A stretch of 64,000 nt of DNA from Pandoraea faecigallinarum (lineage in GTDB: Bacteria > Pseudomonadota > Gammaproteobacteria > Burkholderiales > Burkholderiaceae): assembly GCF_001029105.3 (NCBI RefSeq), contig NZ_CP011807.3, forward strand, positions 186,001 to 250,000, written 5' to 3'. Under the pieces are notes generated by a model. It was not told the origin of the DNA and did no database searches. It was given only the letters and a program-made list of their open reading frames with translations. Made by a program: the position numbers and the translations under genes. Every line of letters begins with the position of its first letter. The stretch's first letter is position 1. This document shows, piece after piece, positions 45,379 through 55,544 of this stretch.

Positions 45379-45670
45379 GCTGTCATCCTCCCTTGGATGG
45401 CACTGCTTCAACTGTGGTGTTGAATGCAATCGCTGCTTTCGACCTCTTCTACTGCGCGATGCCGCTGATCCTTTTTTTGCGGCGACGATGTCGTCGTTCG
45501 TCACTTTGCGGCGGCACTCATTGTAGGCAGACATTGCATGCGCCCGGGGGGGAAGTGAAGCATTCCTCTAATTTGAGCGACCTCGGGGACGCGGGCGCTA
45601 TGATGAAATGATCGACTTCAAGTGACCGTCCCATGCATCGCATTCGGGGCGGCGTGAAAGGGAGACACGG
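45379..45670. other. Divergent promoter region between the GMC gene and aidB
   Basis: 292 bases, less GC-rich than the flanks. It should hold both promoters. No strong -10/-35 pair, operator palindrome or gene was recognised. Confidence 0.5.
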
Positions 45671-47347
45671 ATGACAGACCCCTGGCAGACGCACGACGTC
45701 ACGAATCAGGTGCCGCCGCTCACGGACTACAACCTCTATGCCACCGACGCCGCGCTGCAAGCGGCCGTCGCCGCGTTCGACGCCGGCTGGCATGCGAAGG
45801 AACTGCATCGTCAGGGCGCGCGTCTCGGTGAGGCGGACGTGCAGCAATGGGCGCAGGACGCCAATCGCCACACGCCGGAACTGGAATCCTTCGATTCGCG
45901 AGGCAATCGTGTCGATCGCCTCGAATTTCATCCGGCGTGGCATTCGCTCATGGGGCTTTTGCGCGGCGCACAACTGCAATCGCTGCCGTGGGCACACCCC
46001 CGCGGCGGCGCGATGGCGGCACGCACGGCTTCGTATTTCCTGCACGCGCAGAACGAAGCCGGTTCGCTGTGTCCCACGACGATGACGTTCGCGAGCATTC
46101 CCGTGCTGGCCAAAGAGGCTGCGCTGTTTGCGACGCTCCGTGACAAATTGCTGGCGTACCAGCACGATCCGCGCGACGTGCCGCTTGCCCAGAAGCACGC
46201 CATCCTCATCGGCATGGGCATGACGGAAAAGCAGGGCGGCTCGGACGTGCGAACGAATACCACCACCGCGACCGGCCGGGGCGACGGCACGTTCTCGCTC
46301 GTCGGACACAAGTGGTTCTTCTCCGCGCCGCAGTGCGACGCGCATCTCGTGCTCGCGCGCGACAGCGATACCGACGCGCCGCCGGGTTCGCTGTCGTGTT
46401 TCTTCGTGCCGCGTTACGCGCCGGACGGCCGCAGGAACGCCGTGCGGATCCAACGTCTCAAAGACAAGCTGGGGAACCGCTCGAACGCAAGCAGCGAAGT
46501 CGAATTTCAGGGCGCATACGGCACGCGCGTGGGCGCGCCGGGGCGCGGCGTTCCCACGATCATCGAGATGGCGACGTACACGCGGCTCGATTGCGTGATC
46601 GGCAGCGCGGCGATGCTGCGCACGGGAGTCGTGCAGGCGATTCATCACGCGCGGCATCGCGCGGCGTTCGGCGCAAAGCTCATCGATCAGGATCTGATGA
46701 CGACGGTGCTCGCGGACCTCGCGCTGGAATCCGAGGCGGCGACGTGGTTGGCGATGCGCCTCGCGCAGGCGTTCGATGCGAGCGCTGCCGGCGACGATTC
46801 GCCGGTCCAGCGCGCCTGGCGACGCATCGTGTTGCCGGCGGCCAAATTCTGGGTGTGCAAACGCGCGCTCGAATTCGCCGGTGAATGCATGGAAGTGTGG
46901 GGCGGCAACGGCTACGTGGAGACAGGGCCGCTCGCGCGGCTGTATCGGGAGGCGCCCGTCAATTCGATCTGGGAAGGGTCGGGCAACGTGATGTGTCTCG
47001 ACGTGCTGCGCGCGATGAGCCGCGAACCCGATGTGGTGCAAAGCTGGTTCGAATGGCTTGCCTCGCGTGCCGGGTCGCACGCGACGTTGCGTGCGGCGCT
47101 GGCGCAGCTGCACGGCTGGCTGGCCGCCGACCCGGCGACACATGGGGTACGCGCGCGCGCCATTGCGCAACAGATCGTGCTGCTCGCGCAGGCGGCGCTG
47201 TTGCTCGAGCATGCGCCGTCCGAATTCGCGCACGGTTTCATCGAAAGCCGGTTTGCGAATGCCGGTGGACGTGTGTACGGCGTGATGCCGGACACACTTG
47301 CCGCCGGCGTGCAGCGCGCATGGCTGGACCGGGCATTTCCCGCATGA
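45671..47347 (+). CDS. aidB: AidB-like acyl-CoA dehydrogenase family flavoprotein
   Basis: A 558-residue flavoprotein very close to what I recall of E. coli AidB (541): the N-terminus TDPWQTHDVTNQVPPLTDYN, EAGSLCPTTMTFA, the FAD/active-site stretch IGMGMTEKQGGSDV, VGHKWFFSAPQCDAHLV, RLKDKLGNRSNAS and PVNSIWEGSGNVMCLDVLR all correspond. AidB binds DNA and is linked to protection against alkylation damage; isovaleryl-CoA dehydrogenase activity is weak. No Ada-type regulator is next to it, so regulation is not evident. Confidence 0.93.
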   Translation: MTDPWQTHDVTNQVPPLTDYNLYATDAALQAAVAAFDAGWHAKELHRQGARLGEADVQQWAQDANRHTPELESFDSRGNRVDRLEFHPAWHSLMGLLRGAQLQSLPWAHPRGGAMAARTASYFLHAQNEAGSLCPTTMTFASIPVLAKEAALFATLRDKLLAYQHDPRDVPLAQKHAILIGMGMTEKQGGSDVRTNTTTATGRGDGTFSLVGHKWFFSAPQCDAHLVLARDSDTDAPPGSLSCFFVPRYAPDGRRNAVRIQRLKDKLGNRSNASSEVEFQGAYGTRVGAPGRGVPTIIEMATYTRLDCVIGSAAMLRTGVVQAIHHARHRAAFGAKLIDQDLMTTVLADLALESEAATWLAMRLAQAFDASAAGDDSPVQRAWRRIVLPAAKFWVCKRALEFAGECMEVWGGNGYVETGPLARLYREAPVNSIWEGSGNVMCLDVLRAMSREPDVVQSWFEWLASRAGSHATLRAALAQLHGWLAADPATHGVRARAIAQQIVLLAQAALLLEHAPSEFAHGFIESRFANAGGRVYGVMPDTLAAGVQRAWLDRAFPA

Positions 47348-47506
47348 CGCAAACGCTGCGAAGGTTGCGAGGGCCCCGAAAGGCTCGACGCTCGCGTTGA
47401 GCCCATCGCCGCTTCACATCACGGCAACACATCGATAACGGTCGCCGGCGGATTTGCGCGTAGCCAATGCGCACGGTCCGCACCGGCAGCCACAGGGAGG
47501 AAACGC

Positions 47507-48988
47507 ATGGGACACAAGGACGAACCGGGCGGTGCGGCAAGCGGGCTCCGTCCGGCGGCGGCGTTGCACGCCTCGGCTGACGACGACATCGCGCGGGCGC
47601 TATTGCTGCCGCGCTTCGATGCAATGCGTCGCGCGCACGATGCTTCGCGGCAAGTCGATTGGCCCACGCGCAAGCGTCACCTGATGGCGTTGCAGACAAT
47701 GCTGCACAGGTATCGCGCGCCGTTCGCCTCGGCCATCGATGCGGATTTCAACGGGCGCTCGGCGCAGGAGACCGACATGCTCGAACTGTTTCCGTCGCTG
47801 GGCAATCTGAAGCACGCGTTGTCGCATACCCGTCGCTGGATGCGCGGCTCGCAAGGGTGGGCGAATCTGTGGCTGCTGCCTGCGCGGCGCGCCGTGGTGC
47901 CGCAGCCGCTGGGTGTCGTCGGCGTGATCGTGCCGTGGAATTACCCGCTGTTTCTCGCCGTCGGCCCGCTCACGGACGCACTGGCGGCGGGCAACCGCGT
48001 GATGATCAAGGTCTCGGAAGTCACGCCACGCTTCGCCGAAGTCTTCGCGTCGGCGATCGCCGAAACGTTCCCGCCGGAATGGGTGACGGTCGTGACCGGC
48101 GACGCCCAGGTCGCCCGCGCGTTTTCGACGTTGCCGTTCGATCATCTGCTGTTCACCGGTGCGACGTCCATCGGGCATCACGTGATGCGCGCCGCGAGCG
48201 AACATCTCACGCCGGTCACGCTGGAGCTGGGCGGCAAGTCGCCCGCCATCATCGGCCCGGGCGCGCGTTGGGAACATGCGGTGGAGCGCATCATGCTCGG
48301 CAAGCTGCTCAACGCCGGGCAGACGTGCGTGGCGCCCGACTACGTGCTGGTGCCACGCGAGAGGCTCGATACCTTCGTGGCCACGGCGCGGCGGGTGGCC
48401 GCGCGGATGTACCCCGACGCCGTGAACAACCCGCAGTACACGAGCATTGTGTCGGCGCGTCACTTCGAACGTCTGACAGGGCTGGTGGATGAGGCGGCGG
48501 CGCAGGGCGCGGCATTGCATGCGCTTTTCGATGCACCGGCGCAGGCCGCTCGCCGGCGCCTGCCGCCGATGGTGTTCACGGGCGTGCACGACGGCATGCG
48601 ACTCATGCGCGAGGAGATCTTTGGCCCACTGCTGCCGGTCGTACCGTATGACGATCTGGACGCCGCCATCGCCTATGTGAACGATCGGCCGCGTCCGCTC
48701 GCCCTGTACGTCTTCGATACCGATAGCGCGCGCATCGAACGAGTAGTGAGCGGCACCATTTCCGGGGGCGTGACAGTCAACGACACGCTGCTGCACGTCG
48801 CGGAACATTCGCTGCCATTCGGCGGCGTAGGGCCTTCCGGCATGGGGGGGTATCACGGCGAAGCGGGCTTTCGGACGTTCTCAAAGGAGAAGCCGATCTT
48901 CCGTCAGGCGCGCTGGAACGGCGCGGGATTGCTCAATCCGCCGTACGGCAAGGTGTTTGCCGCGATGATCCGGCAGTTGATTCGCTGA
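47507..48988 (+). CDS. calB: Aldehyde dehydrogenase, coniferyl-aldehyde type
   Basis: A 493-residue NAD(P)+-dependent aldehyde dehydrogenase. The catalytic Cys lies in LNAGQTCVAPDYVLVP and the general base Glu in VTLELGGKSPAIIG; the cofactor site has GVVGVIVPWNYPLFL and FTGATSIGHHV. The APDYVL form after the Cys and the C-terminal PFGGVGPSGMGGYHGEAGF place it in the coniferyl aldehyde dehydrogenase / ALDH3-like group. A GGGAGG ribosome site precedes ATG 47507. It lies 160 bases after aidB and may share its transcript. Lignin-type substrates are an inference from subgroup only. Confidence 0.9.
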   Translation: MGHKDEPGGAASGLRPAAALHASADDDIARALLLPRFDAMRRAHDASRQVDWPTRKRHLMALQTMLHRYRAPFASAIDADFNGRSAQETDMLELFPSLGNLKHALSHTRRWMRGSQGWANLWLLPARRAVVPQPLGVVGVIVPWNYPLFLAVGPLTDALAAGNRVMIKVSEVTPRFAEVFASAIAETFPPEWVTVVTGDAQVARAFSTLPFDHLLFTGATSIGHHVMRAASEHLTPVTLELGGKSPAIIGPGARWEHAVERIMLGKLLNAGQTCVAPDYVLVPRERLDTFVATARRVAARMYPDAVNNPQYTSIVSARHFERLTGLVDEAAAQGAALHALFDAPAQAARRRLPPMVFTGVHDGMRLMREEIFGPLLPVVPYDDLDAAIAYVNDRPRPLALYVFDTDSARIERVVSGTISGGVTVNDTLLHVAEHSLPFGGVGPSGMGGYHGEAGFRTFSKEKPIFRQARWNGAGLLNPPYGKVFAAMIRQLIR

Positions 48989-49040
48989 GGTCGCCCCTCG
49001 CGAGGCGTTGGACCGACTTTAAGGTGTTTTCCCAAAACAA

Positions 49041-49072
49041 GACCCCCGCCGGGGCGACCCGGGCGGGGGTTT
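49041..49072. terminator. Bidirectional terminator between calB and metK
   Basis: A stem of nine pairs (ACCCCCGCC with GGCGGGGGT) with a further GG/CC closing the loop, between two convergent genes. The minus-strand side (metK) is followed by a T-rich run (TCTTGTTTT); the plus side has only three T residues. Confidence 0.85.
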
Positions 49073-49126
49073 GGCTTGTGCCGATGCCGGTTCGCACCGG
49101 CATCGACCGTCTCACACTTTGCCGAA

Positions 49127-50305
49127 TCAGGCGACCGCGCGCAGACCGGCGTCGGCCAGCAGCGCGTCGGCGCGGTCGGTGGCTTCCCACGAGAATTCCG
49201 GCTCTTCGCGGCCGAAGTGGCCATAAGCGGCGGTTTTCTCGTAGATCGGACGCAGCAGATCGAGCATCTGGATGATGCCCTTCGGGCGCAGGTCGAAGTG
49301 CTTCTCGACCAGCTCGGCGATGCGCTGATCGCTGATCTTGCCCGTGCCGAACGTGTTGACCATGACCGACGTCGGACGTGCGACACCAATGGCGTACGAG
49401 ACCTGAATCACGCATTTCGAAGCCAGACCGGCGGCCACGATGTTCTTTGCGACATAACGGCCGGCGTAGGCTGCCGAGCGGTCGACCTTCGACGGGTCCT
49501 TGCCCGAGAAGGCGCCGCCGCCGTGCGGCGCCGCGCCGCCGTACGTGTCGACGATGATCTTGCGGCCCGTGAGCCCGGCGTCGCCCTGCGGGCCGCCGAT
49601 CACGAAACGGCCGGTCGGGTTCACCAGGAACTTCACTTCGCCCTTGATCAGCTCGGCCGGCAGCACCGGCTTGATGACTTCCTCGATGACGGCTTCACGC
49701 AGTGCTTCCAGACCGATGTCCGGGTGGTGCTGCGTGGAGAGCACGACGGTGTCGATGCTGTGCGGGCGGCCGTTTTCGTACTTGATCGTGACTTGCGACT
49801 TGGCGTCCGGACGCAGCCAGGGCAGACGACCGTCGCGGCGTACCTGCGACTGGCGCTCGACCAGACGGTGCGACAGATAGATCGGCAGTGGCATGAGTTC
49901 CGGCGTTTCATCGCAGGCATAGCCGAACATCAGGCCCTGGTCACCGGCGCCCTGGTCGAGGTTGTCGTCGTGGGCACGGTCGACGCCCTGGGCGATGTCG
50001 GGCGACTGGCGGTCGTAGGCGACCAGCACGGCGCAGCCCTTGTAATCGATACCGTAGTCGGTGTTGTCGTAACCGATACGGCGAATCGTTTCGCGTGCGA
50101 CCTGCTGGTAGTCGACCGTGGCGGTCGTGGTGATTTCACCTGCGAGCACGACGAGACCGGTGTTGCAAAGCGTTTCCGCAGCGACACGCGCGTACTTGTC
50201 TTGCGTCAGGATGGCATCGAGAACGGCATCCGAGATCTGGTCGGCGACCTTGTCCGGGTGGCCTTCGGAAACGGATTCGGAGGTAAAGAGATAGTCGTTC
50301 GCCAC
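49127..50305 (-). CDS. metK: S-adenosylmethionine synthetase
   Basis: A 392-residue enzyme making S-adenosylmethionine from ATP and methionine. It begins [21 protein letters not shown] and contains [12 protein letters not shown] and [19 protein letters not shown], the two PROSITE-type signatures. GAGGAG lies eight bases before ATG 50305. Length is normal (about 384-395). It is divergent from lpxL. I did not recognise any SAM riboswitch class in the 187-base leader region. Confidence 0.98.
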   Translation of the reverse strand: MANDYLFTSESVSEGHPDKVADQISDAVLDAILTQDKYARVAAETLCNTGLVVLAGEITTTATVDYQQVARETIRRIGYDNTDYGIDYKGCAVLVAYDRQSPDIAQGVDRAHDDNLDQGAGDQGLMFGYACDETPELMPLPIYLSHRLVERQSQVRRDGRLPWLRPDAKSQVTIKYENGRPHSIDTVVLSTQHHPDIGLEALREAVIEEVIKPVLPAELIKGEVKFLVNPTGRFVIGGPQGDAGLTGRKIIVDTYGGAAPHGGGAFSGKDPSKVDRSAAYAGRYVAKNIVAAGLASKCVIQVSYAIGVARPTSVMVNTFGTGKISDQRIAELVEKHFDLRPKGIIQMLDLLRPIYEKTAAYGHFGREEPEFSWEATDRADALLADAGLRAVA

Positions 50306-50432
50306 TTCTGGCTCCTCTAACGTATTTGGCGACTCACGTTGCCGTCATCGGAGTGGAAGCGGCGACGCTTTAGCGGAAAATTGGTCGAATGCGCTGCCTG
50401 GAGAGGGTGGCACATCCGAATCGCCCCGCAAG

Positions 50433-50464
50433 TTGTCAGTTAACTCGGCGATGTCGCTTATTAT
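50433..50464 (+). promoter_or_regulatory. Weak candidate promoter for lpxL
   Basis: TTGTCA (50433-50438, one mismatch to TTGACA) and TATTAT (50459-50464) face lpxL about 30 bases upstream, but the spacer is 20 bases, longer than ideal. On the minus strand TATAAT overlaps the same patch and could serve metK with a long leader. Confidence 0.3.
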
Positions 50465-50492
50465 ACGCCCCTGAAGAAATCCTGCTTGCGAC

Positions 50493-51389
50493 ATGTCAAC
50501 CACTCCCAAGAAATCCCTCGGGTATTACCTCAGCGTGGGTCTGCTGCGTGGACTCAACCTGCTGCCCTATAGCTGGGTCGCGCGCTTTGGCGCGGGTATC
50601 GGGCATGTGCTGTATTTGATTCCCAGCTCCCGCAAGCGCGTCGTCCATACCAATTTGCGCCTGTGTTTCCCTCATTGGGACGAGGCGACCCGCGAGCGTG
50701 TGGCCAAGGCCTCCTTCGTCCATGCGATCCGCAGCTATGCCGAGCGCAGCGTGCAGTGGTTCGGCAGTGCCAGGAAGCTGGAGCGGCTCGTCGAAGTCGA
50801 TTCGGCGGTGGACCTGCGGGCGCCGGACATGCCGCCGACGATCCTGCTCGGGTTCCATTTCGTGGGAATCGAGGCGGCGTCCGTGTTCGTCAATTACGCC
50901 CTGCGCCGGCCCTGCGCCTCACTCTACACGCCGATGTCGAACCCGGCGTTCGACGCCATGGCCCGCGAGCAGCGCGGCCGCTTCGACGCCGAGATGATCC
51001 CGCGCGGCGACAGCGCCCGCGACGTGCTGCGCATGTTGCGCAAGAAAAAGCCGGTCATGCTGGCCGCCGATATGGACTACGGTGCGCGCAACTCCACCTT
51101 CGTGCCGTTTTTTGGGATGGAAGCCTGTACCCTGACGTCGGTTTCGCGGCTGGCGGAAGTGGGAAGGGCGCAGGTTCTGCCGTTCATTGGCGAAGTGCTG
51201 CCGAATTTCAAGGGTTACCGTCTCAAGGTGTTCCCCGTTTGGGAAAATTACCCGAGCGGCGATCCGGATGCCGATGCGCGCCGCATGAACGCCTTCCTCG
51301 AAGAGCAGATTCTCAAGATGCCGGAGCAGTATTACTGGGTGCACAAGCGCTTCAAGACCCGCCCCGAGGGGCAGCCGGGCGTCTATTGA
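50493..51389 (+). CDS. lpxL: Lipid A lauroyl-type acyltransferase (LpxL/HtrB family)
   Basis: A 298-residue inner-membrane acyltransferase that adds a secondary acyl chain to lipid A. An N-terminal hydrophobic segment ([20 protein letters not shown]) anchors it. The catalytic H(x)4D/E motif is H122-E127 in [10 protein letters not shown], and the substrate region has [16 protein letters not shown] and [15 protein letters not shown] near the end. Length matches LpxL (about 300). It is first in the lpxL-dapF-DUF484-xerC run. Confidence 0.95.
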   Translation: MSTTPKKSLGYYLSVGLLRGLNLLPYSWVARFGAGIGHVLYLIPSSRKRVVHTNLRLCFPHWDEATRERVAKASFVHAIRSYAERSVQWFGSARKLERLVEVDSAVDLRAPDMPPTILLGFHFVGIEAASVFVNYALRRPCASLYTPMSNPAFDAMAREQRGRFDAEMIPRGDSARDVLRMLRKKKPVMLAADMDYGARNSTFVPFFGMEACTLTSVSRLAEVGRAQVLPFIGEVLPNFKGYRLKVFPVWENYPSGDPDADARRMNAFLEEQILKMPEQYYWVHKRFKTRPEGQPGVY

Positions 51390-51432
51390 CTGGCGCCGGA
51401 TGGGCGTCGACCTTCTCCACTACAATAGCGGT

Positions 51433-52284
51433 ATGAAGCTCAAATTCACCAAGATGCAGGGCGCCGGGAACGACTTCATCGTGATCGACGGCATCTCGCA
51501 GACCATCGACTTCACGCCCGAACAGTGGCGCGCGCTTGCCGACCGCCATTTCGGCGTCGGCGCGGATCAGCTTCTGCTCGTCGAGCGCTCGGCGCTGCCG
51601 GGCGTGGATTTTCGCTATCGCATCTTCAACGCCGATGGCGGTGAAGTCGAGCATTGCGGCAACGGGGCGCGCTGCTTCGTCAAATTCGTGCGCGACACGG
51701 GCCTGACGGACAAGCAGACGGTGCGTGTCGAGGTGCAGCAGGGCGTGATCACGCTCACGATGCGCGAAGACGGTCAGGTCAGCGTGGATATGGGGGCGCC
51801 GGTTCTGACCCCGTCCGACGTGCCGTTCGACGCCAGCGGGCTCGAAGGCCGCCGCGAGGGCGACGATACGCTCTGGCCGCTCGACGTGGGCGGCGGGACG
51901 ACGTGGGTTTCCGTGGTCTCGATGGGCAATCCGCATGCCGTGCAGGTGGTCGACGACGTCGACACCGCGCCGGTCGGCACCCACGGGCCGCTGGTCGAGC
52001 GCCACCCCCGCTTCCCGCGCCGCGTGAATGCCGGTTTCCTGCAGGTGGTGACGCCGCACGAGGCCCGTTTGCGCGTGTACGAGCGCGGCGCCGGCGAAAC
52101 GCTGGCCTGCGGCACCGGCGCCTGTGCGGCGGCGGTGGCGGGTATCCGGCGCGGCTTGCTCAAGTCCCCCGTCGCCATCGAAACGCACGGCGGCACGCTC
52201 ACCATCGACTGGGACGGCACGAGCGGGCCGGTCGTCATGACGGGACCGGCTGCCACGGTCTTCGAAGGCACCATCGAGATTTGA
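51433..52284 (+). CDS. dapF: Diaminopimelate epimerase
   Basis: A 283-residue enzyme that interconverts LL- and meso-diaminopimelate for lysine and peptidoglycan. Both catalytic cysteines are visible: C75 in [12 protein letters not shown] and C226 in [14 protein letters not shown]. It begins [19 protein letters not shown]. The ATG at 51433 gives this conserved start; an upstream ATG at 51400 adds eleven unrelated residues. Follows lpxL closely. Confidence 0.98.
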   Translation: MKLKFTKMQGAGNDFIVIDGISQTIDFTPEQWRALADRHFGVGADQLLLVERSALPGVDFRYRIFNADGGEVEHCGNGARCFVKFVRDTGLTDKQTVRVEVQQGVITLTMREDGQVSVDMGAPVLTPSDVPFDASGLEGRREGDDTLWPLDVGGGTTWVSVVSMGNPHAVQVVDDVDTAPVGTHGPLVERHPRFPRRVNAGFLQVVTPHEARLRVYERGAGETLACGTGACAAAVAGIRRGLLKSPVAIETHGGTLTIDWDGTSGPVVMTGPAATVFEGTIEI

Positions 52285-52437
52285 GGCGGCAAGACCGGCG
52301 TAGTAGGTGCGGCCCACGCGGTAAAGTCACTGGTTTCAGACGGATTCTGATTTAGCGACCCTGGCAGCCGCAGGCTCGCCTTGTGTGCGAAGGCACGCGG
52401 CGGCAGGCGGCAGTTGACGAACAGCAGACGGACATTC

Positions 52438-53106
52438 ATGAACGACCGAGATATTGCGGAATACCTGATCGCGCATCCCGACTTCTTCGAGCGCCATGCC
52501 GAATTGCTCGCCGGCGTGCGGCTCACCAGCCCGCACGGCCAGCGCGCCGTGTCGTTGCAGGAGCGCCAGATCGAGATGCAGCGCGAGAAGACCAAGCAGA
52601 TCGAGCGACGCCTCGCCGAACTGATGCGCTACGGCCACGAAAACGACGACATCTCGGGCAAATTGCACCGCTGGACGCTTGGCCTGCTCGGCGAGCGCGA
52701 CCCGCACGCCCTGCCCGAGGCCATTGCGCGCGGCCTGCGCGACGTCTTCAGCGTGCCGTTCGCCGCGGTGCGTCTGTGGAACGTGGCGGCACCTTATCAG
52801 CCGGCCGAATTCGCGCGCAGCGTGAGCGAGGAAGTGAAGATCTTCGCGTCGAGCCTCGCCACGCCGTATTGCGGCGCCAACACCGGTTTCGAAGCGGTGA
52901 CCTGGCTTGGAGCGCCGAGCGATCCCGCCTCCGTCGCGCTACTCGCCCTGCGCGATCCGCAAGTGATCGACGGTCCCGTTTTCGGCCTGCTCGTCATGGG
53001 CTCGGACGATGCCCGCCGTTTCCACGAAGGGATGGCGACCGACTTCCTGACGCAGATCGGCGAATTGGCCGGCGCTGCGCTCGGCAAGCTGCGCGCCGAC
53101 GACTGA
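52438..53106 (+). CDS. DUF484 family protein (GAF-like fold)
   Basis: A 222-residue cytoplasmic protein of the DUF484 family, commonly found between dapF and xerC in proteobacteria; its function is not established. It begins NDRDIAEYLIAHPDFFERHAEL, followed by a coiled coil (QERQIEMQREKTKQIERRL) and a GAF-like domain at ~85-222 (SVPFAAVRLWNV, GPVFGLLVMGSDDARRFH, TDFLTQIGELAGAAL). The xerC start lies one base after its stop region, suggesting coupled expression. Confidence 0.93.
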   Translation: MNDRDIAEYLIAHPDFFERHAELLAGVRLTSPHGQRAVSLQERQIEMQREKTKQIERRLAELMRYGHENDDISGKLHRWTLGLLGERDPHALPEAIARGLRDVFSVPFAAVRLWNVAAPYQPAEFARSVSEEVKIFASSLATPYCGANTGFEAVTWLGAPSDPASVALLALRDPQVIDGPVFGLLVMGSDDARRFHEGMATDFLTQIGELAGAALGKLRADD

Positions 53107-53107
53107 C

Positions 53108-54073
53108 ATGTCGTCCGGACCTGCGATGCGCGACGACACGTCCGGCCAGCCGCCGCTCGCGCCGGGCATCCAGGCCTACCTCGCGTCGCTGGCCAGCGAG
53201 CGAAAGCTCGCGGCACTCACGCTGGAAAACTACACGCGAGACCTGCGCCAGTTGCAGCGTCTTGCGAACGGCCGTGCCCTCGAATCGCTGCAACACGGCG
53301 ACATTCGCCGCTTCGTCATGAAGATGCACGGCGAGGGGCTCGTTGGGCGCTCGATTGCCCGCAAGCTGTCCGCCTGGCGCGGCTACTTCGCCTGGCTGGC
53401 GCAGCGTACGTCGCTCGCCGCCAACCCTGTCGACGGCGTGCGCGCGCCGAAGCAGCCCAAACCGTTGCCCAAGGCACTCTCGCCGGATCAGGCGTCGGCG
53501 CTCGTCGAATTCGCCTCGGGCACATCGGCCGAAGCCGTGCGCAATCGCGCGATGTTCGAACTGCTCTACTCGTCGGGTCTGCGGTTGTCGGAGTTGACGG
53601 GGCTGGACCATCGCTACGTCGAAGCGGACGGTTACCGCTCCGCGAGCTGGCTGGATCTGGCCGAGCGCGAAGTCGTGGTGACGGGCAAGGGGAGCAAGCG
53701 GCGTCGCGTGCCGGTGGGCGAGAAGGCGGCGCAGGCGCTCGTCGAATGGCTGGCGATGCGCGCGCCGCTGGCCACTGCCGAGCCGCATGCACTGTTCCTC
53801 TCGGCGCGCGGCAAACGCATCGGCGCGCGCGCGGTGCAGCAGGGGCTGGAGCGTCATGCGGTCGCCGCCGGGCTGCCTACGCACGTCCATCCCCACATGC
53901 TGCGGCACTCCTTCGCCACGCATGTGCTGCAATCGTCCGGCGATTTGCGGGCGGTGCAGGAGATGCTCGGTCATAGCAATATCTCGACGACGCAGATCTA
54001 CACCAAGCTCGACTTCCAGCATCTCGCCAAGGTCTACGATCAGGCGCACCCGCGCTCGCGCAAGAAGACCTGA
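53108..54073 (+). CDS. xerC: Tyrosine site-specific recombinase XerC
   Basis: A 321-residue recombinase that with XerD resolves chromosome dimers at dif. The N-terminal SAM-like domain (IQAYLASLASERKLAALTLENY) precedes the catalytic domain with R159 (SSGLRLSEL), HMLRHSFATH, LGHSNISTTQIY and the nucleophile Y298. Position after dapF/DUF484 is the classical xerC location. Another in-frame ATG lies six codons in; which is used is unclear. Confidence 0.96.
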   Translation: MSSGPAMRDDTSGQPPLAPGIQAYLASLASERKLAALTLENYTRDLRQLQRLANGRALESLQHGDIRRFVMKMHGEGLVGRSIARKLSAWRGYFAWLAQRTSLAANPVDGVRAPKQPKPLPKALSPDQASALVEFASGTSAEAVRNRAMFELLYSSGLRLSELTGLDHRYVEADGYRSASWLDLAEREVVVTGKGSKRRRVPVGEKAAQALVEWLAMRAPLATAEPHALFLSARGKRIGARAVQQGLERHAVAAGLPTHVHPHMLRHSFATHVLQSSGDLRAVQEMLGHSNISTTQIYTKLDFQHLAKVYDQAHPRSRKKT

Positions 54074-54300
54074 GCAAGGGCGAACGGCGGACCGCGCGAG
54101 TCGGTGTAGAATCGCGTCCTTCCCGTCAAGTCCCGCACCTCGTGCATCGCACGCATCGCGTTTGTCGCGCTTTATTGTGCCCATCGCACTTATTGCGCCC
54201 GTCGATGCCGCCCGTGTGCCGCGGCGCAGGTGCCTTGCGCATTGCGCACGCCGCAGCGCGACTTGCCGTTATCCCGAATGCAACCGTTGGTCCGTCCCGC

Positions 54301-55515
54301 ATGAATACCTTGACCCTCAAGCCCGGCAAAGAAAAGTCCTTGCTGCGCCGTCACCCCTGGATCTACGCCACCGCCGTGGCGCGTGTGGACGGCAACCCGG
54401 CATCCGGCGCAACGGTCGTGGTGCGTGCCGCCGACGGCCGCTTCCTCGCGCGCGCAGCGTTCAGCCCGGTCTCGGCCATTCGTGCCCGCGTGTGGACGTT
54501 CAACGAAAACGAGCCGGTCGATCATGCGTTCTTCAAGCGCCGTGTGTCGGCGGCGCTCGCCTATCGCGAGGAAATGGTGAGCGACACGGGCGCGACGCGT
54601 CTGATCTTCGGCGAGGCCGACGGTCTGCCGGGCCTGATCGTGGACCGCTACCAGTCGGCACCGGGCGCTGCGGTGACCGATCAGCTCGTCTGCCAGTTCA
54701 TGGCGGCGGGTGTGGACGCGTGGAAGGACGCCATTACGAAGGCGCTCGTCGGCGCGACCGGCTGCCCGAACGTCTACGAACGCTCGGACGCCGCCGTGCG
54801 CGAGCGCGAAGGCCTGCCGAGTCTCACTGGCGTGCTGGCGGGCGCGGCGCCGCCCGAAGCGCCCGAGGCGCTCACGACGCATGAAAACGGCGTGAAGTAT
54901 TACGTCGATGTACGCAACGGCCACAAGACCGGCTTCTACGTCGATCAGCGCGACAACCGTCTGCTCGTCCAGCAACAGGCCAGAGGCCGCGACGTGCTGA
55001 ACTGTTTTTGCTACACCGGGGGCTTCTCGTTGGCGGCGCTCGCGGGCGGGGCGCAAAGCGTGCTGTCGATCGATTCGTCGGGCGAGGCGCTGGCGATCGG
55101 GGCGCGCAACGTCGAGCTGAACGGTTTCGACGCCGCCCGTGCCGAATGGCGCGATGCCGACGTCTTCAAGACGCTGCGCACACTGCGCGAAGAGGGCCGC
55201 ACGTTCGACATGATCGTGCTCGATCCGCCGAAGTTCGCGCCGTCCGCGCATCATGTCGAGCGCGCCGCGCGAGCCTACAAGGACATCAACATGGCGGGCT
55301 TCAGGCTGCTGCGCCCGGGCGGCCAGCTACTAACCTACTCGTGCTCGGGGGCCATCGACGCGGATCTGTTCCAGAAGATCGTGGCCGGCGCCGCCGTCGA
55401 TGCCGGGGTCGACGCCCGTATCCTGCGCCGCCTGTCGGCGGGCATGGATCATCCGATGCTCACGCAATTCCCCGAGGGCGAATACCTCAAGGGGTTGTGG
55501 TTGCAGCGTATGTAA
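54301..55515 (+). CDS. rlmI: 23S rRNA (cytosine1962-C5)-methyltransferase RlmI-like
   Basis: A 404-residue SAM-dependent methyltransferase: an N-terminal PUA domain (NTLTLKPGKEKSLLRRHPWI), a central KTGFYVDQRDNR motif, the SAM site VLNCFCYTGGFSLAALAGGA, and the later motifs FDMIVLDPPKFAPS and LLTYSCSGAI with the catalytic TYSCS Cys. These are typical of the RlmI/YccW family. ATG 54301 gives the conserved start; an open leader extends to 54142. It lies 227 bases after xerC and ends 29 bases from a convergent transporter gene. Confidence 0.94.
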   Translation: MNTLTLKPGKEKSLLRRHPWIYATAVARVDGNPASGATVVVRAADGRFLARAAFSPVSAIRARVWTFNENEPVDHAFFKRRVSAALAYREEMVSDTGATRLIFGEADGLPGLIVDRYQSAPGAAVTDQLVCQFMAAGVDAWKDAITKALVGATGCPNVYERSDAAVREREGLPSLTGVLAGAAPPEAPEALTTHENGVKYYVDVRNGHKTGFYVDQRDNRLLVQQQARGRDVLNCFCYTGGFSLAALAGGAQSVLSIDSSGEALAIGARNVELNGFDAARAEWRDADVFKTLRTLREEGRTFDMIVLDPPKFAPSAHHVERAARAYKDINMAGFRLLRPGGQLLTYSCSGAIDADLFQKIVAGAAVDAGVDARILRRLSAGMDHPMLTQFPEGEYLKGLWLQRM

Positions 55516-55544
55516 GTGTTTGCTTCTGCGGAGGAGGGTGAAAA

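Noticed and set aside
50306..50492. SAM riboswitch in front of metK
   Set aside because: No conserved SAM-I, SAM-II or SAM/SAH core was recognisable; left unannotated.
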